A stretch of 64,000 nt of DNA from Rhizomys pruinosus (GCA_009823505.1 VZQC01010577.1:97985-161984), one strand, 5' to 3'. Positions 21,966 to 32,400 are shown, numbered from the stretch's first letter. Program-made: numbers and translations. Notes: generated by a model not told the origin, from the sequence alone.

Positions 21966-22525
21966 CGTGAGTAAATGAAGGGAGGCTGTTCTGTTTGATC
22001 CAGGTGGGTCCAGTGTAAACATAAGGATCCTTAAAAACGTCAAAGAAGTAGGTACAAGGGTCAGAGAAGGAGAGAAAAAGGTAGAGGTTGGAGATAGCAC
22101 ACTCCTAGCCTTGAAAATGGGGGAAGGGGCCATGAGCCTAGAGATAGAGACAGCCACTAGAAGCTGGAGAGAGCATTGGAACAGGCTCTTTGGCAGAGAT
22201 TCCAGACGGAATGTAGCCCTGGTGACTCACCAGAGGCTCTGACTTTAAGAAATGTGGGAAAAGAAGCTCTTTTTTTTGGGGGGGGGGTCCTCTTTGTTGT
22301 TGGGTTTATTTTATTTTTTATTTTTTGGTCTTTTTTTGAGACAGGGTCTCACTTTAGTCCCAGCTGGCCTGGAGCTTGCTATGTAGACCAGGCTGGCCTT
22401 GAACTCAGAGATCTGCCCTCTGCCTCCTGAGTGCAGGGATTAAAGGTATGTGCCACTAAGCCCAGCAAGAAGCTTACTGTTTTAAGCCACTACACCTGTG
22501 ATTTGTTACAGCTGAGGTAGAAAAG
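21966..22525 (+). repeat. Ancient mammalian repeat (MaLR-like end) split by a B1
   Basis: GCCACTAGAAGCTGGAGAGA ... and, after the B1, CTGTTTTAAGCCACTACACC and GTGATTTGTTACAGC resemble the end of an old MaLR-type LTR. I am not sure of the family name. Confidence 0.45.
22325..22468 (-). repeat. B1 SINE
   Basis: GAGACAGGGTCTCACTTTAG, GTAGACCAGGCTGGCCTTGA and GATTAAAGGTATGTGCCAC, with a T-rich tail at left. Confidence 0.93.
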
Positions 22526-22645
22526 CAGTCCTCAGGATGACTTCCTCCTGGAAGAATTTGGGGGGAATGTGTAAATATGCTAGGACACACCTCCTGTGAT
22601 TGGATTACTAATCATTAGACTTCATGCTGATCAAGAGGGTACTGT

Positions 22646-23112
22646 TGGGCTGGGGAACTACTCCTTTTGAGCTCAGAACCCCAGCACTCACATAAAGTGT
22701 CAGGTACTGAAAAGGTGGTGACTTGGTTCCCTAGAATTTACTAGTCAGCCAGTCTGGTAAATTGGAGAGCTTCATGTCAGTGAGTGATCCTGCCTCAAAA
22801 CCAAGGTAGAATGGCTGGAAAGATGGCCCAGTTGTTAAGAGTGCTTACCGCTTTTCCAGAACACCTGTGTTTGGTTCCCAGCATCCATGTCTAATGGCTC
22901 AGCACCTTTTATAACTCCAGCTCCAGGGGATCCAATGCCCTCTTCTGGTCTCTTTGAGCACTTGGAGACATGTGTTATACACTCACCCAGACACACTGAC
23001 GTAAATAGAAATAAAGTAAATGTTTAAAAAAACAACAGTAAGTAGAAAGCAACTGAGGAAGGCACCCAATGTTGATCCCTGGGCTCATGTACATGTACAC
23101 ACACATGCAGAG

Positions 23113-23153
<41 letters not shown>

Positions 23154-23155
23154 AT
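22646..23155 (+). repeat. RSINE1 split by a B2, ending in (CA)n
   Basis: The 5' half (22646-22811) ends GCCTCAAAACCAAGGTAGAA. The 3' half resumes at 23040 with AAGTAGAAAGCAACTGAGG and CCCAATGTTGATCCCTGG, then (CA)n at 23110-23152. Confidence 0.75.
22812..23039 (+). mobile_element. B2 SINE inserted in RSINE1
   Basis: TGGCTGGAAAGATGGCCCAG head, GGTTCCCAGCATCCATGTC, ATCCAATGCCCTCTTCTGGT and an AATAAAGTAAATGTTTAAAA tail. The flanks AAGGTAGAA (22803-22811) and AAGTAGAA (23040-23047) look like a worn duplication. Confidence 0.85.
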
Positions 23156-23329
23156 TGAGAAAAGGAAGGAGACTGTCAGGAAGAACCCTAGCAGATCAGT
23201 AAGCTCTTCCTGAAAGGGTGTTTGACTTGAAGAATATTTTCTCTTGCCAATAGTGAGAAAGAAAAGGGACGCTGGACAGGACTGAGGGTGGCCGCCAGTT
23301 GCTGAGACTGACCCTTGGCCAACAGTCAG

Positions 23330-23565
23330 GAGTAACACGGGAACATCAGTCCTGCAACTGCAAGGATCTGAATTCTATGAATGCGAATAGATTTGGATGA
23401 TGACTAGCCTTGAACTTCAGATAATGTCAACAGCCTGGTAGCCTTGTGATTACACTGATATGGAATCCAGCTATGTTTGGCCAGGACTTCTGACCTGCAG
23501 GGCTATGAGGTAATAAGTATGTGCTGCTTTAAGCTTCTATATGTGTGGCTGATGGCTATATGCCA
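23330..23565 (+). repeat. Ancient repeat end (MaLR-like)
   Basis: GGACTTCTGACCTGCAGGGC, GAGGTAATAAGTATGTGCTG and CCAATAGAAAACTACTA resemble the same class as 21966-22525. Confidence 0.4.
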
Positions 23566-23583
23566 ATAGAAAACTACTATATG

Positions 23584-23775
23584 GACCGGACACTTATTTG
23601 ATCAACATGATTGTACATACAAGCCTCTCTAGCTGGATGGTGGGAACTTTGGGCTGTGTGGGTTTGGGCATAGCTGCTTGCAAATTGGTTTTACATGAAG
23701 GATGCTTGTATTCATTACTTATTACCTATTGTTAAAAAATCAAATAAATAAAAAAAAGATTAACAAAAAATAAAT
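23584..23775 (+). repeat. Truncated L1 3' end
   Basis: GGACACTTATTTGATCAACA, GCTGGATGGTGGGAACTTTG and TACATGAAGGATGCTTGTA, then an A-rich end. Same family as 17513-18162. Confidence 0.8.
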
Positions 23776-23789
23776 GTATGTGTTGATTG

Positions 23790-24780
23790 ATTGATCATAG
23801 AGTTATTAGATATTACTAGCCTCTACTATCTTCCCCTTCAAATTTATTCTATGTCTCCTTGTGTTCTTGAAGTATGAATTCCACATTTAGACAAATAGAC
23901 AGTAATCTCTTGTCATTGCTGATATGTATCTCTTATTTATGATAATTTGAAATACAATTTTTTTTCAGTATGGTGTTGTACCACATTGTAGACAACTTTC
24001 ATTTGGATAGCATAGTCAATTTCCTGACAATATTAATCATTTCTAAGAGTTTTCTGGTGGAATTACTGGGATCCCTTAGGTATAATATCATATATCTACA
24101 TATAGACTCAATTTTACCTCTATTTTCCTTTTGGTAGTTCTTTAATTTCCTCCTGTTCTCTTTTTGCTCGCAGAAGTGTTTCAAGCACTGTATTGGAAAG
24201 GAGTGGCAATATTGGACATTCCTGTGTGGATCCTGATTTTAATTGGAATGCTCTCAGATTGTCTCCATTTACAGTGATGTTGGCCATGGGACAGTTGTAT
24301 ATACGTTAAATATTTTCAGATATGCTTCTTCCAGATGCATTCCTCCTAGGTCTTTCAGCATGAATGTGTGTTCAGTTTAGTGAAAGGCCTTTTATTGATC
24401 TGCTGAGATTATCATGTGATTATGGACTTTAAGTCAATTTTTACATATTATTATATTTATTGACATATATATTGAACAATACCTGCATCTCTGGAATAAA
24501 ACCAAATTAATCATGATGAATGATCTTTTAGATTTGAGCCTGTATGCAGTTTCTGCGTGTTTTGGTGACTATAATTGCATCTCTATCCATTAATCATATC
24601 AGCCTATAATTTTCCTTTTTATCACATCTTTAATTGGTTTTGGAATTAGACTGACACTGGCTTCCTATAAATAATTTGGGAGTATTCCTTTTGTTTCCAT
24701 TTTTTTGAATAATTTATGCAAAATTAGTTATAGACCTTATTTGAATGTCTGTTTAAGTCTGCTATGAACTCATCTAGGCC
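23790..24780 (-). pseudogene. Decayed L1 ORF2 fragment (reverse transcriptase region)
   Basis: The plus strand reads GAGATTATCATGTGATTATG, CCTGCATCTCTGGAATAAAA and GAACTCATCTAGGCCTG, which in reverse correspond to the RT domain of L1 ORF2. No open frame remains. Confidence 0.7.
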
Positions 24781-24782
24781 TG

Positions 24783-25021
24783 TAGGCAAATCCAGTCTGA
24801 GTTTAGGTATACATGGGCTAGCATGTCCAGCCAGTGCCCCAGAGAGAGACAAGTGAGAATCATGGTATCTCCTTGGCTAGGCCCATGAATTGGGACTTGA
24901 TGTCGCAAATGTCTGGGATTGGACACTGGGAGAGTGAGGTCAAACTGCATTTGTAATCTGTTCATTTTGAATAAAGTGCCTCTCTGTATTTGCATTTATA
25001 CCCTAAAAAAAAAAAAAAAAA
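24783..25021 (+). mobile_element. Poly-A-tailed retrosequence of unknown source
   Basis: About 220 bases end in AATAAA (24970-24975), 30 more bases, then a 17-base A run. This is how a reverse-transcribed polyadenylated RNA looks. I do not recognise the body as an L1, SINE or known mRNA. Confidence 0.55.
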
Positions 25022-25034
25022 GAAAACTACTACA

Positions 25035-25205
25035 TGGACTGTTGAGATGACACATCAGGTAAAAGGACTTTGTGAGCCAGCAATCTGAGTTCAGTTTCTG
25101 GAGCCCATGGTGGAAGGAAACAACAGACTTCTGAAAGTTGTCCTTGGATCTTCATATTGCATGTGGGGCATACCTCTATGTAATAAATACAATTGTAAAA
25201 AAATC
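25035..25205 (+). repeat. B3-type SINE
   Basis: GGACTGTTGAGATGACACAT, GGAGCCCATGGTGGAAGGA and AAGTTGTCCTTGGATCTTC follow B3 order. Confidence 0.7.
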
Positions 25206-25213
25206 AAAAAAGA

Positions 25214-25358
25214 GCCAGGCGTGGTGGTGCACGCCTTTAATCCTAGCACTTGGGAGGCAGAGGTAGGCAGATCTTTGTGAGTTCAAGGCCAGCCTGGTCT
25301 ACAGAGTGAGCTCCAGGACAGTTGGGGCTATAGGGAGACACTGTCTTGAAAAATCAAG
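25214..25358 (+). mobile_element. B1 SINE with A-rich target duplication
   Basis: GCCAGGCGTGGTGGTGCACG head, GTTCAAGGCCAGCCTGGTCT and an A-rich tail. AAATCAAAAAAGA appears on both sides. Confidence 0.93.
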
Positions 25359-25380
25359 ACAAAAAAAATCAAAAAAGAAA

Positions 25381-25704
25381 GCTAGCACAAATGTCATGTG
25401 GGAAGCTGCATGGTCTTGCTACAATTAAATACATGAAAATAAAACTCATAATGTGCAAATGAGTTAAATTAGTAACAATAAATCCACCTGCAAATTTCTA
25501 ATGCTACATACAGGGAGACAAATACATGTACAGCCATTGGGGGTGCTGGGATCTGGCTCAGGCACACTTAGGAAATTGCTTACCTTTGACCAGGCAATTA
25601 GTAAGAAATCAACTCATTCAAAATATTCATAGCAGGAAATTTTACAACAATAAAGGGTATGATAAATATGAACACCCACATTCAGCAGCTGAATATGCCA
25701 AGCA
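25381..25704. other. Nothing recognised
   Basis: AT-rich sequence without a supported feature. Confidence 0.4.
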
Positions 25705-25930
25705 CACCTTATTTTTTTTATTTTGACAGTTTCATACATATACACAATGCATTATGAGTATATTCACTCTACTCCCACTAACCTCTAGAATCCCCTGTCC
25801 TTCCCTCTGAAACCTTTCTTCCTGTAACTACACCAGGAGAGAAATTGATGCCCCCTCCTCTACCGACTATTAACAGGCATTAACTCCTCAGGAAGGGGTG
25901 GGGCCTCATGGGCACCTCCCCTATTCATGA
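25705..25930 (-). repeat. Rodent L1 (Lx-like) 3' UTR fragment
   Basis: TTGACAGTTTCATACATATA, CTATTAACAGGCATTAACTC and GGGTGGGGCCTCATGGGCAC. Related to 20030-20400. Confidence 0.65.
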
Positions 25931-26209
25931 TAGAAAGAAAGTTGGCAGGACCAGTCTTGTCAGGCATCCACACCTGCTGTGTGTTCATGCTTGCTACAGC
26001 TGAAGATGCATTTCATGGCACCTTCCCCGCCCCTCTGCTCTTACATACCTTCTCTGCTGCTAGAAAACGTCTTATTTATGTGAAATTAACACCAATGAAA
26101 ACATTAACTGTATCTAGTGACACTGAACTGAAGCAAGAGAATCATATTGATGAGACAGAGCCCAGCCACAATCAGCTGCTTACTTCACCACTCACAGGGT
26201 CTGTGCTCT
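25931..26209. other. Nothing recognised
   Basis: No supported feature. Confidence 0.4.
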
Positions 26210-26640
26210 GAGACTCTGACACGTCCTTACTGTTCACTTTCCTCTTTTCTAAGATGGGCCTACTCTTGGTATCATAGGGTCACTGGGAGAATCTAGAGAG
26301 GCAATGCCTGGTATGGTTTCCTGTTCTTTACAAAAGCTCAACAATAAGCCACTCTTGTCACTATTATAAGTATCATTATATTAAAGAGAATAATGAGCCT
26401 TCTGTTGCTAACTCTTTAAAATCTCTTTCTTTACCTTGGAAAGCAGCATTACATTGTAGAAGGCTGCATTACATAGTGGTTACAAGTGAGGACTTTAGAG
26501 TAATAATAATGATAATAATAAAAATAATAAATTCACGACTCAAGATCATTAATGAAATGACCTACATGAAACACTTGGCATGGTAGCTGGCGTGCAGCCA
26601 ATTCTCACCAGACCTTTGTAATTATTATTATTATTACAGT
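26210..26640 (+). repeat. MIR-like fragments with (ATA/ATT)n
   Basis: TTCCTCTTTTCTAAGATGGG and AGCCACTCTTGTCACTATTA suggest MIR at 26210-26380. GGCTGCATTACATAGTGGTT with AATAATAATGATAATAATA lies at 26455-26640. Confidence 0.5.
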
Positions 26641-26723
26641 CATTGTTATTTTGGAAGGGCATCAGTAGAGGCAAGCAGGGAACCATACCTGGAATAAAGC
26701 TTTTGTTCTATCAGCAACACCCA

Positions 26724-26861
26724 GCTTTTTTTTTTTTTTTTTGTCTTTTCGAGACAGGGTCTCCCTGTAGCCCCAGCTGTCCTGGAGCTCACTCTGTAGA
26801 CCAGGCTGGCCTTGAACTCACAAGTGCTAGGATTAAAGACGTGTGGGACTATGCCTGGCGA
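26724..26861 (-). mobile_element. B1 SINE, left of a tandem pair
   Basis: Poly-T, GAGACAGGGTCTCCCTGTAG, then TTGAACTCACAAGTGCTAGG with an internal deletion of about 20 bases. Confidence 0.9.
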
Positions 26862-26868
26862 CCCAGCA

Positions 26869-27020
26869 TTTTTTTTGGTCTTTTTGAGACAGGGTCTCCC
26901 TGTAGCTCCTGCTGTCCTGGAACTCACTCTGTAGACCAGGCTAGCCTTTAACTCACAGAGATCCGCCTGCTTCTGCCTCCCAAGTGCTAGGATTAAAGGC
27001 GTGCACTACCATGCCCGGCT
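26869..27020 (-). mobile_element. B1 SINE, right of a tandem pair
   Basis: GAGACAGGGTCTCCCTGTAG, GTAGACCAGGCTAGCC and GGCGTGCACTACCATGCCC. (G/A)ACCCAGCA precedes and follows it and resembles the ACACCCAGC left of the first copy. Confidence 0.93.
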
Positions 27021-27111
27021 AACCCAGCATTTTTTAAAAACAGGATCAATTTTCATTCCTTTCTTTTCTTTACCTCCTGGACCTGTACTTCAGTTCTTGA
27101 ACTTTCATTGT

Positions 27112-27154
<43 letters not shown>

Positions 27155-27350
27155 TGTGCTTGTGTATATGTTCATGTATGTGTGCATGTATCTGGAGGCA
27201 GAGTCACACACGGTGCATCTTCCTCTATTGCTTTCCCACTTATTTCTTGGGACAGGGGCTCTCTGACTTGGCTCAACTGGCTGGCCAGCAAGCGTCAGGG
27301 ATCCTCCTGTCTCTGCCTCCCAGCTCTGGGATTATAGGTGTACACAGATG
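27112..27350 (-). repeat. RSINE1-type SINE with (GT)n
   Basis: (GT)n at 27112-27152, then GGGACAGGGGCTCTCTGACT, CTGGCTGGCCAGCAAGCGTC and TGGGATTATAGGTGTACAC. Confidence 0.75.
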
Positions 27351-27436
27351 CTCCTTGATTTTTTTATTTGTGATCAAACCCAACATTTGTTTATTTTCTT
27401 TTCTTAATTTTAATTGGATTTTGAGCATTTTATACA

Positions 27437-27660
27437 TTTTTTTAATTTTAATTTTTATCTATTTTTTATGTGTATGAATGGACTGTCTGCATGTAGGTTT
27501 GTGCACCTGGGTCATGCAATGCTGAGGAGGTCAGAAGAGGGTGTTGGATTCCCCTGGAACTGGAGTTAAAGACGGTTCTCAGCTGTCACGTGGGTGCTGG
27601 GGATCGAACCCGGGTCCTCTGCAAGAGCAGTCAGTGTTATCTGGTCATCTCTCCAGCCCC
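27437..27660 (-). repeat. B2 SINE
   Basis: GACTGTCTGCATGTAGGTTT, GATCGAACCCGGGTCCTCTG and CATCTCTCCAGCCCC in reverse orientation. Confidence 0.93.
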
Positions 27661-28580
27661 AATAATTTTAATCAAATTTAGACCCATGCCCCCCAACCAT
27701 GTTTCTCTCCCCGCCCCCAGAACTCATGCAGTCTGCCATACCTCTTAAGTCCTGTCCTGCATATTTTTCTGTTTTTTTTTTTTTTAACTTTTTTTGATGC
27801 AAAAGTTTACTGTTTTGGTCAGTTATTTGAACAGGTCTTTTTTGTTGCCTTTAATTTTGTATTACTCCAAAATATGCATATATTCATATATACATTCCAC
27901 ATATATACCAAAATTACAAAGTTTGAAATAAATTATATGTTAATTCCAAAACACATTTAGGGATTCACATTTTAACAGTAAAGTTGCATGCAGGTAAAAA
28001 GAAATATAACTTTACATTCCTAAATTACATAGCAAGTTGATGTATGTTTTAATGTACTTCTAAGGAAGAGATTTTTTTTTTTTTGTCTTTTCGAGACATG
28101 GTCTCCCTATAGTCCCAGCTGTCCTGGAACTCACTCTGTAGACCAGGCTGGCCTTGAACTCACAAAGATCCCCCTGCCTCTGCCTCCCAAGTGCTAGGAT
28201 TAAAGGTGTGTGCCACCATGCCCCGATAAGGAAGAGATTTATTCTTTCTCATAAATCTTAGAATTTAGGAAAATAGAGACATAAACTTCAAGCTATATCT
28301 ATAATAATATCAGTCAATGTGGTATTATATTTGCTAACAAATTACCCACCTTGACTTACATATAAGGATTTGGTGCTAGAATCCACATATGAAGGACACC
28401 ATACATCATTTGTTTTTGAGACTGTGTTACTTCACTTAGCATAACAGCTTCTAGTTCCATCCACTTACCTGCAAATTTCATGATGTTGTCTTTCTTTACT
28501 GTTGCATAGAACTCCATTGTGTAGATATACCACATTTTCATTATCCACTCATCAGTTGAGGGACACTTGGGTTGTCTTTC
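27661..28580 (-). repeat. L1 3' end with ORF2 C-terminal remnant
   Basis: The 3' UTR (GACCCATGCCCCCCAACCAT...) matches the layout of the large L1 at 49.9 kb. 28356-28541 translates in reverse to the ORF2 C-terminus (MWYIYTMEFYA, FAGKWMELE). A later B1 sits at 28075-28226. Confidence 0.8.
28075..28226 (-). mobile_element. B1 SINE inserted in L1, 14-bp target-site duplication
   Basis: TAAGGAAGAGATTT occurs at 28061-28074 and 28227-28240. Body with GTAGACCAGGCTGGCCTTGA. Confidence 0.95.
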
Positions 28581-28604
28581 CTGGAGTCACTGCCACTGTT
28601 CTGC

Positions 28605-28715
28605 AAATTCCAGGCTGCTCTGCAGACATTGCATGACACTGGTGCACTTACATACATGCAGGCAATACACTCATATGCAAAAAGTAAAAATAATAAATAA
28701 TAAAAATTTTTCAAA
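28605..28715 (+). repeat. B2 3' fragment
   Basis: GACATTGCATGACACTGGTG, ACATACATGCAGGCAATACA and an A/T-rich tail. Confidence 0.6.
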
Positions 28716-28742
28716 AAAGAAAGGGAAATGGATTGAAGGGAT

Positions 28743-28936
28743 TGTCCTAGTTAGCTTTCCTGTTGCTGTGAGGAAAGACTGACCAGAACCAATTTGAAGA
28801 GGAAAGGGTTTAATGCATCTTACTCTTCCAAGTGTCATCTTTGAGAGAAGTTAGCAGGAATTCAGGGAAGAATCCTGGAGGCAGGAACTGAAGCAGGGGC
28901 CGTGGAGGAACACTGCTTACTATCTTGCTCCTTGGC
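28743..28936 (+). repeat. LTR-like rodent repeat, 5' half
   Basis: TGTCCTAGTTAGCTTTCCTG, GAGGAAAGGGTTTAATGCAT and CTGGAGGCAGGAACTGAAGC. It starts TG and resumes at about 30706. Family name not certain. Confidence 0.65.
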
Positions 28937-29129
28937 CTGCACCAAATCTAGAATCCCCAGTTGGCAGGCAAACTGAGCAACTTTGTTATTATATTTCATT
29001 GTATCTGAAAGCAACTGTGCTATTCCAATGTGAATCTCTTAATGGGCTCTAGAATTGTCCTACCACTTGTATTCACACATTGTAATTACCATATATGGAT
29101 GGAAGGTATGTATTCATATTCTAAAAAAA

Positions 29130-29362
29130 AAAGGAATGTAAAGTTACACATCTTTTTACCTGCATGCAACTTTACTGTTAAAATGTGAATCTCTAAATGT
29201 GTTTAGGAATCAAACTATAGTTTATTTTCAGAATTTATAATTTTGTGTGTAGAGTGTATATATGCATATTTTGGAATAATATAAAATAAAAAATTAAACA
29301 AAAAAGATTCATTGAGATGTTTTTTATGAAATACACAAAAATGCAATAAAAAGTTTATTATA
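29130..29362 (+). repeat. L1 3' end, plus orientation
   Basis: GCAACTTTACTGTTAAAATG through TATGAAATACACAAAAATGC and AATAAAA. It is the inverted counterpart of 27832-28020. Confidence 0.75.
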
Positions 29363-29369
29363 AAAATAA

Positions 29370-30300
29370 TTTTATCATTTTATGTTTTTGGGGCACATCT
29401 ATGTGAGTACAGTCTTTGCAGCATATCTACCCCTTGTAGTTCCCTCCTAATTCCCTCTCAATTTCCTGTCCCTTTCCTTGGTTATTATTGCTGCATATAC
29501 ATGCATACATATAGATTATACCCAGTCCATCCGGCGGCACTCCTGTGCACCTGTGTCTGGGGCTGCGCACTTGGAGTTAGATAACTTCTCAGGCAGCTAG
29601 TCCTGGGGGAAAACGGATTCTCCTTCCCTCAGTGTCTATTGATTCCCTGCAACCACTCTTCATCTTGAGGTGGGACTCCTTGCAATTTCCCCCATCTACA
29701 GTGGTATAATTATATGTAGATCTTATTAGACTACCACACTGTAGAGAGTTCCTTGGTGTAATGGCCCTATCATGTCTAGAATGCATTAACTAGCAGCAGG
29801 TGTCTTGCTCCTCTGACTCTTAAATCTTTCTACCCACCTCTTCCACCATGTTCACCAGCCTTGAGTTATAGAGATTGCATTTTTAGATGTATCACTTAAG
29901 GCTGGGCATTTTAAAGTCAGTTATTCTCTGTGTGTGACCAGTTGTGGAATTTTGCAATATTCTCCATCTGTTGCAAGAAGAAGCTTTTTTGATGAGTGGT
30001 GAGAGGTACAATTGCCTGTAAATATAAAGACACATATTTAGAATATAGTAAGAAATTTTGTTGGTCTAGGGATGTGACAAAAGTAGGATTTTAGACTTAT
30101 GACTTCTCCAGCCATGTGTACTTGGCTATGTTTACCGTACCACACATGAGTTCCTTCCCACTGAGTGGGCCTTAAAGCCAACTGGACAGCTGTTGATTAC
30201 TTTCAGGAAAAATGTATCACTATAGCACCAATAGAGATTATTTGCTATAGATGATTGGATCATTGATTGGGTTTCTCCCTTGGAAGCTCGCATAGTATCT
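29370..30300 (-). repeat. Rodent L1 (Lx-like) 3' region
   Basis: Phrases such as CTTCTCAGGCAGCTAGTCCT, CAGCAGGTGTCTTGCTCCTC and ATTCTCCATCTGTTGCAAGA match in order a common rodent L1 3' region read in reverse. Confidence 0.6.
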
Positions 30301-30705
30301 TCTTTTTTTTTCTATTACTTCTTTATTTTTTTCATTTTTTGACAATATGTAATAATTTATGAGTACAAGCATCCTTCATGTAAAACCAATTTGCAAGCAG
30401 TTGTGCCCAAACCCACACAGCCCAAGGGTCCCACCATCCAGCTGGGGGGTCTTGTATGTTCAATCAAGTTGATCAAATAAGTGTCCAGACTATATTGCTG
30501 TAGTTTCACCATTCACCCCAATTGCAGCCCTTACATTCTACCACGCCCCCTCTTCCACAGATTGTTCCCTAGGCTTAGAAAAGGGGCACAGGTGGACAAG
30601 AAGCAAAACAATCTACTTTCTCTGGAGCTGTTGTTTTGCACTTTGGTCAATTCTGGCTGTTTCCTTTCATCTTCTGATACTATGAGAACTAATTTCAGGG
30701 AGTGG
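30301..30705 (-). repeat. Truncated L1 3' end
   Basis: GAGTACAAGCATCCTTCATG and GGGTCCCACCATCCAGCTGG, with T-rich sequence at left. Same family as 17513-18162 in opposite orientation. Confidence 0.85.
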
Positions 30706-30885
30706 TCACCCTGCTTTCTTATACAACCTAGGACTATATCTGCCGGGGGTGGTACCACCCACCTTGGGATGGGCCCTCACTCAACAATTTAAAAAAGCCT
30801 CACAGACATGCCGAAAGGATGGAGGAAATTTCCCAATTGAGGGTCCCTTTTCCCAGGTGTGTCAAGTTGACAACTGAAGCTATCC
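30706..30885 (+). repeat. LTR-like rodent repeat, 3' half
   Basis: CCTGCTTTCTTATACAACCT, GGTACCACCCACCTTGGGAT, TTCCCAATTGAGGGTCCC and GTGTCAAGTTGACAACTGAA continue the element begun at 28743. Confidence 0.65.
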
Positions 30886-31624
30886 AGCTCAGGGATGAAA
30901 GAAATGATTTAGATTTATAGTCAATTTTAGCATAGTAAGAGGTAGAAATAATAGACACTACCACTTGAAGATCTTGTAGAAGGAGGTCACTTTGCTGTGG
31001 GGGGAGATAGGCACAGGTAGAGGAAGGAAACTGCTTCTTAGCTGCCCATGTGAGATCACCATGGAGATAGGAACTAATAAACACAGAGCAGCCATGATGT
31101 ACACAATATACTCCAAGGGGTGCAGAGATGGCCACTCAGCTTCATCTACTTTTTAGCATATACTTACTGGGCATTACTGAACTTGAGGTCCATCCTAGGT
31201 TCTGAATGACAGACAAGTTTGAATGACCTGAGCACTGTGTGCACCTGTACAGCCTAGAGGGCCAATAACCATCCTGATTAGGGGAGTGTCCATAATCCTG
31301 GTTGTTAACTATCTTGACTACTCATCCATCCTGTTTAGTGGTAAAACAGTGTTCCTTTCCTTCTTTGTTGGAAGACACATATAATAAACACACAAGGTAA
31401 TATACAATGATGTGTTGTGGATAAAAACAAATCAAGTTGTAGGGGTAGAGGTTAAATCACTGGCTTGATAGTCTATAGCTATTCAGAGGTGGAACCAGCC
31501 CTTGTTAAATGGGAGGGTTGACTGCTTGACCTATGTCCCTGAAGTCTGTGATGGAGAAACTGTAGATTTGCAGGCAATGAATCTCTTTTCATCCTATCTG
31601 AGGGGAGGTCTGAAAAAGACTTTT
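30886..31624. other. Nothing recognised
   Basis: No supported gene or named repeat. Confidence 0.4.
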
Positions 31625-31770
31625 TCATAAGTCAGTCATCAAATATTTATTGAGCTCTTGCTATGTATCAGGCGCCATGTTGAACACTGGAGATGTCGTT
31701 TCCAGCAGAGGAGAGAGGGTCCCCACTCTGTGCAAGTGGCAGCAGAGAAGGTATAACTTAAATACTTGGC
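31625..31770 (+). repeat. Ancient mammalian repeat
   Basis: AAATATTTATTGAGCTCTTG, CTATGTATCAGGCGCCATGT and CACTGGAGATG form a well-known old mammalian repeat phrase. A relative is at 37400-37560. Confidence 0.5.
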
Positions 31771-31814
31771 AACAGATGAAATGTTTCAAAGGGAGGAAGC
31801 AAGCTGCTGGAGGA

Positions 31815-32400
31815 GTTGAAAATTAAGGCTATCCTAAAAGAAATAAGGTCATTTTACTGGAGACTTCTCTATATTTCCATGGTTATTGTAGCACTAATCA
31901 TGGAACCCAGGATAGGGGTTGCACACATACGTATACTGGGATACTATTCAGCATACGACAGAAGTAGATTGTCATTTGCAACAACATGGATAAACCTGGA
32001 GTATGTTACAATAAGCGAAGCAAACAATAGACACAAAGACAAATGCCACATGAGCTTGGCTCTATGTGAGATCTAAAAATGGTGGACTAATAGAAGCCTG
32101 GAATGGAATGGTAGTTGCCAGGGACTAGATAGGAAGAAGTTAGACAAAGAAGTTAGACTAGAAAGGAAGAAATTAGACAAAGCATACAAAGTTTCAGCTA
32201 GGATGAATAAATTCTGGAGATTTATTGTACAGGACTGTGGCTAGAGTTAATAAAGCTAGAAAGAGAATAGATCTTCAATGTTTGCTCCATAAAAATTAGT
32301 ATGTTTTATGACAGCAACATTAACCAGCTTGATTTAATCATTTCTCAATATGTCAAAACATCACATAGGACACCCACAAATATAAAAGACATTTGTTTTC
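31815..32400 (+). pseudogene. Ancient L1 (L1M-like): ORF2 C-terminus and 3' UTR
   Basis: GGATACTATTCAGCATACGA, GCAACAACATGGATAAACCT and TAAGCGAAGCAAAC encode a ruined ORF2 C-terminus. It is followed by L1M-type 3' UTR phrases (AATAAATTCTGGAGATTTAT, CAAAACATCACATAGGACAC). Confidence 0.75.

Larger units (their letters stand above)
23566..25037. mobile_element. Nested retroelement block between 19-bp near-identical duplications
   Basis: AGAAAACTACTATATGGAC near 23568 and AGAAAACTACTACATGGAC near 25021 differ at one base and bracket about 1.45 kb. Inside are an L1 3' end on the plus strand, L1 ORF2 sequence on the minus strand, and a poly-A-tailed segment. Confidence 0.7.
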
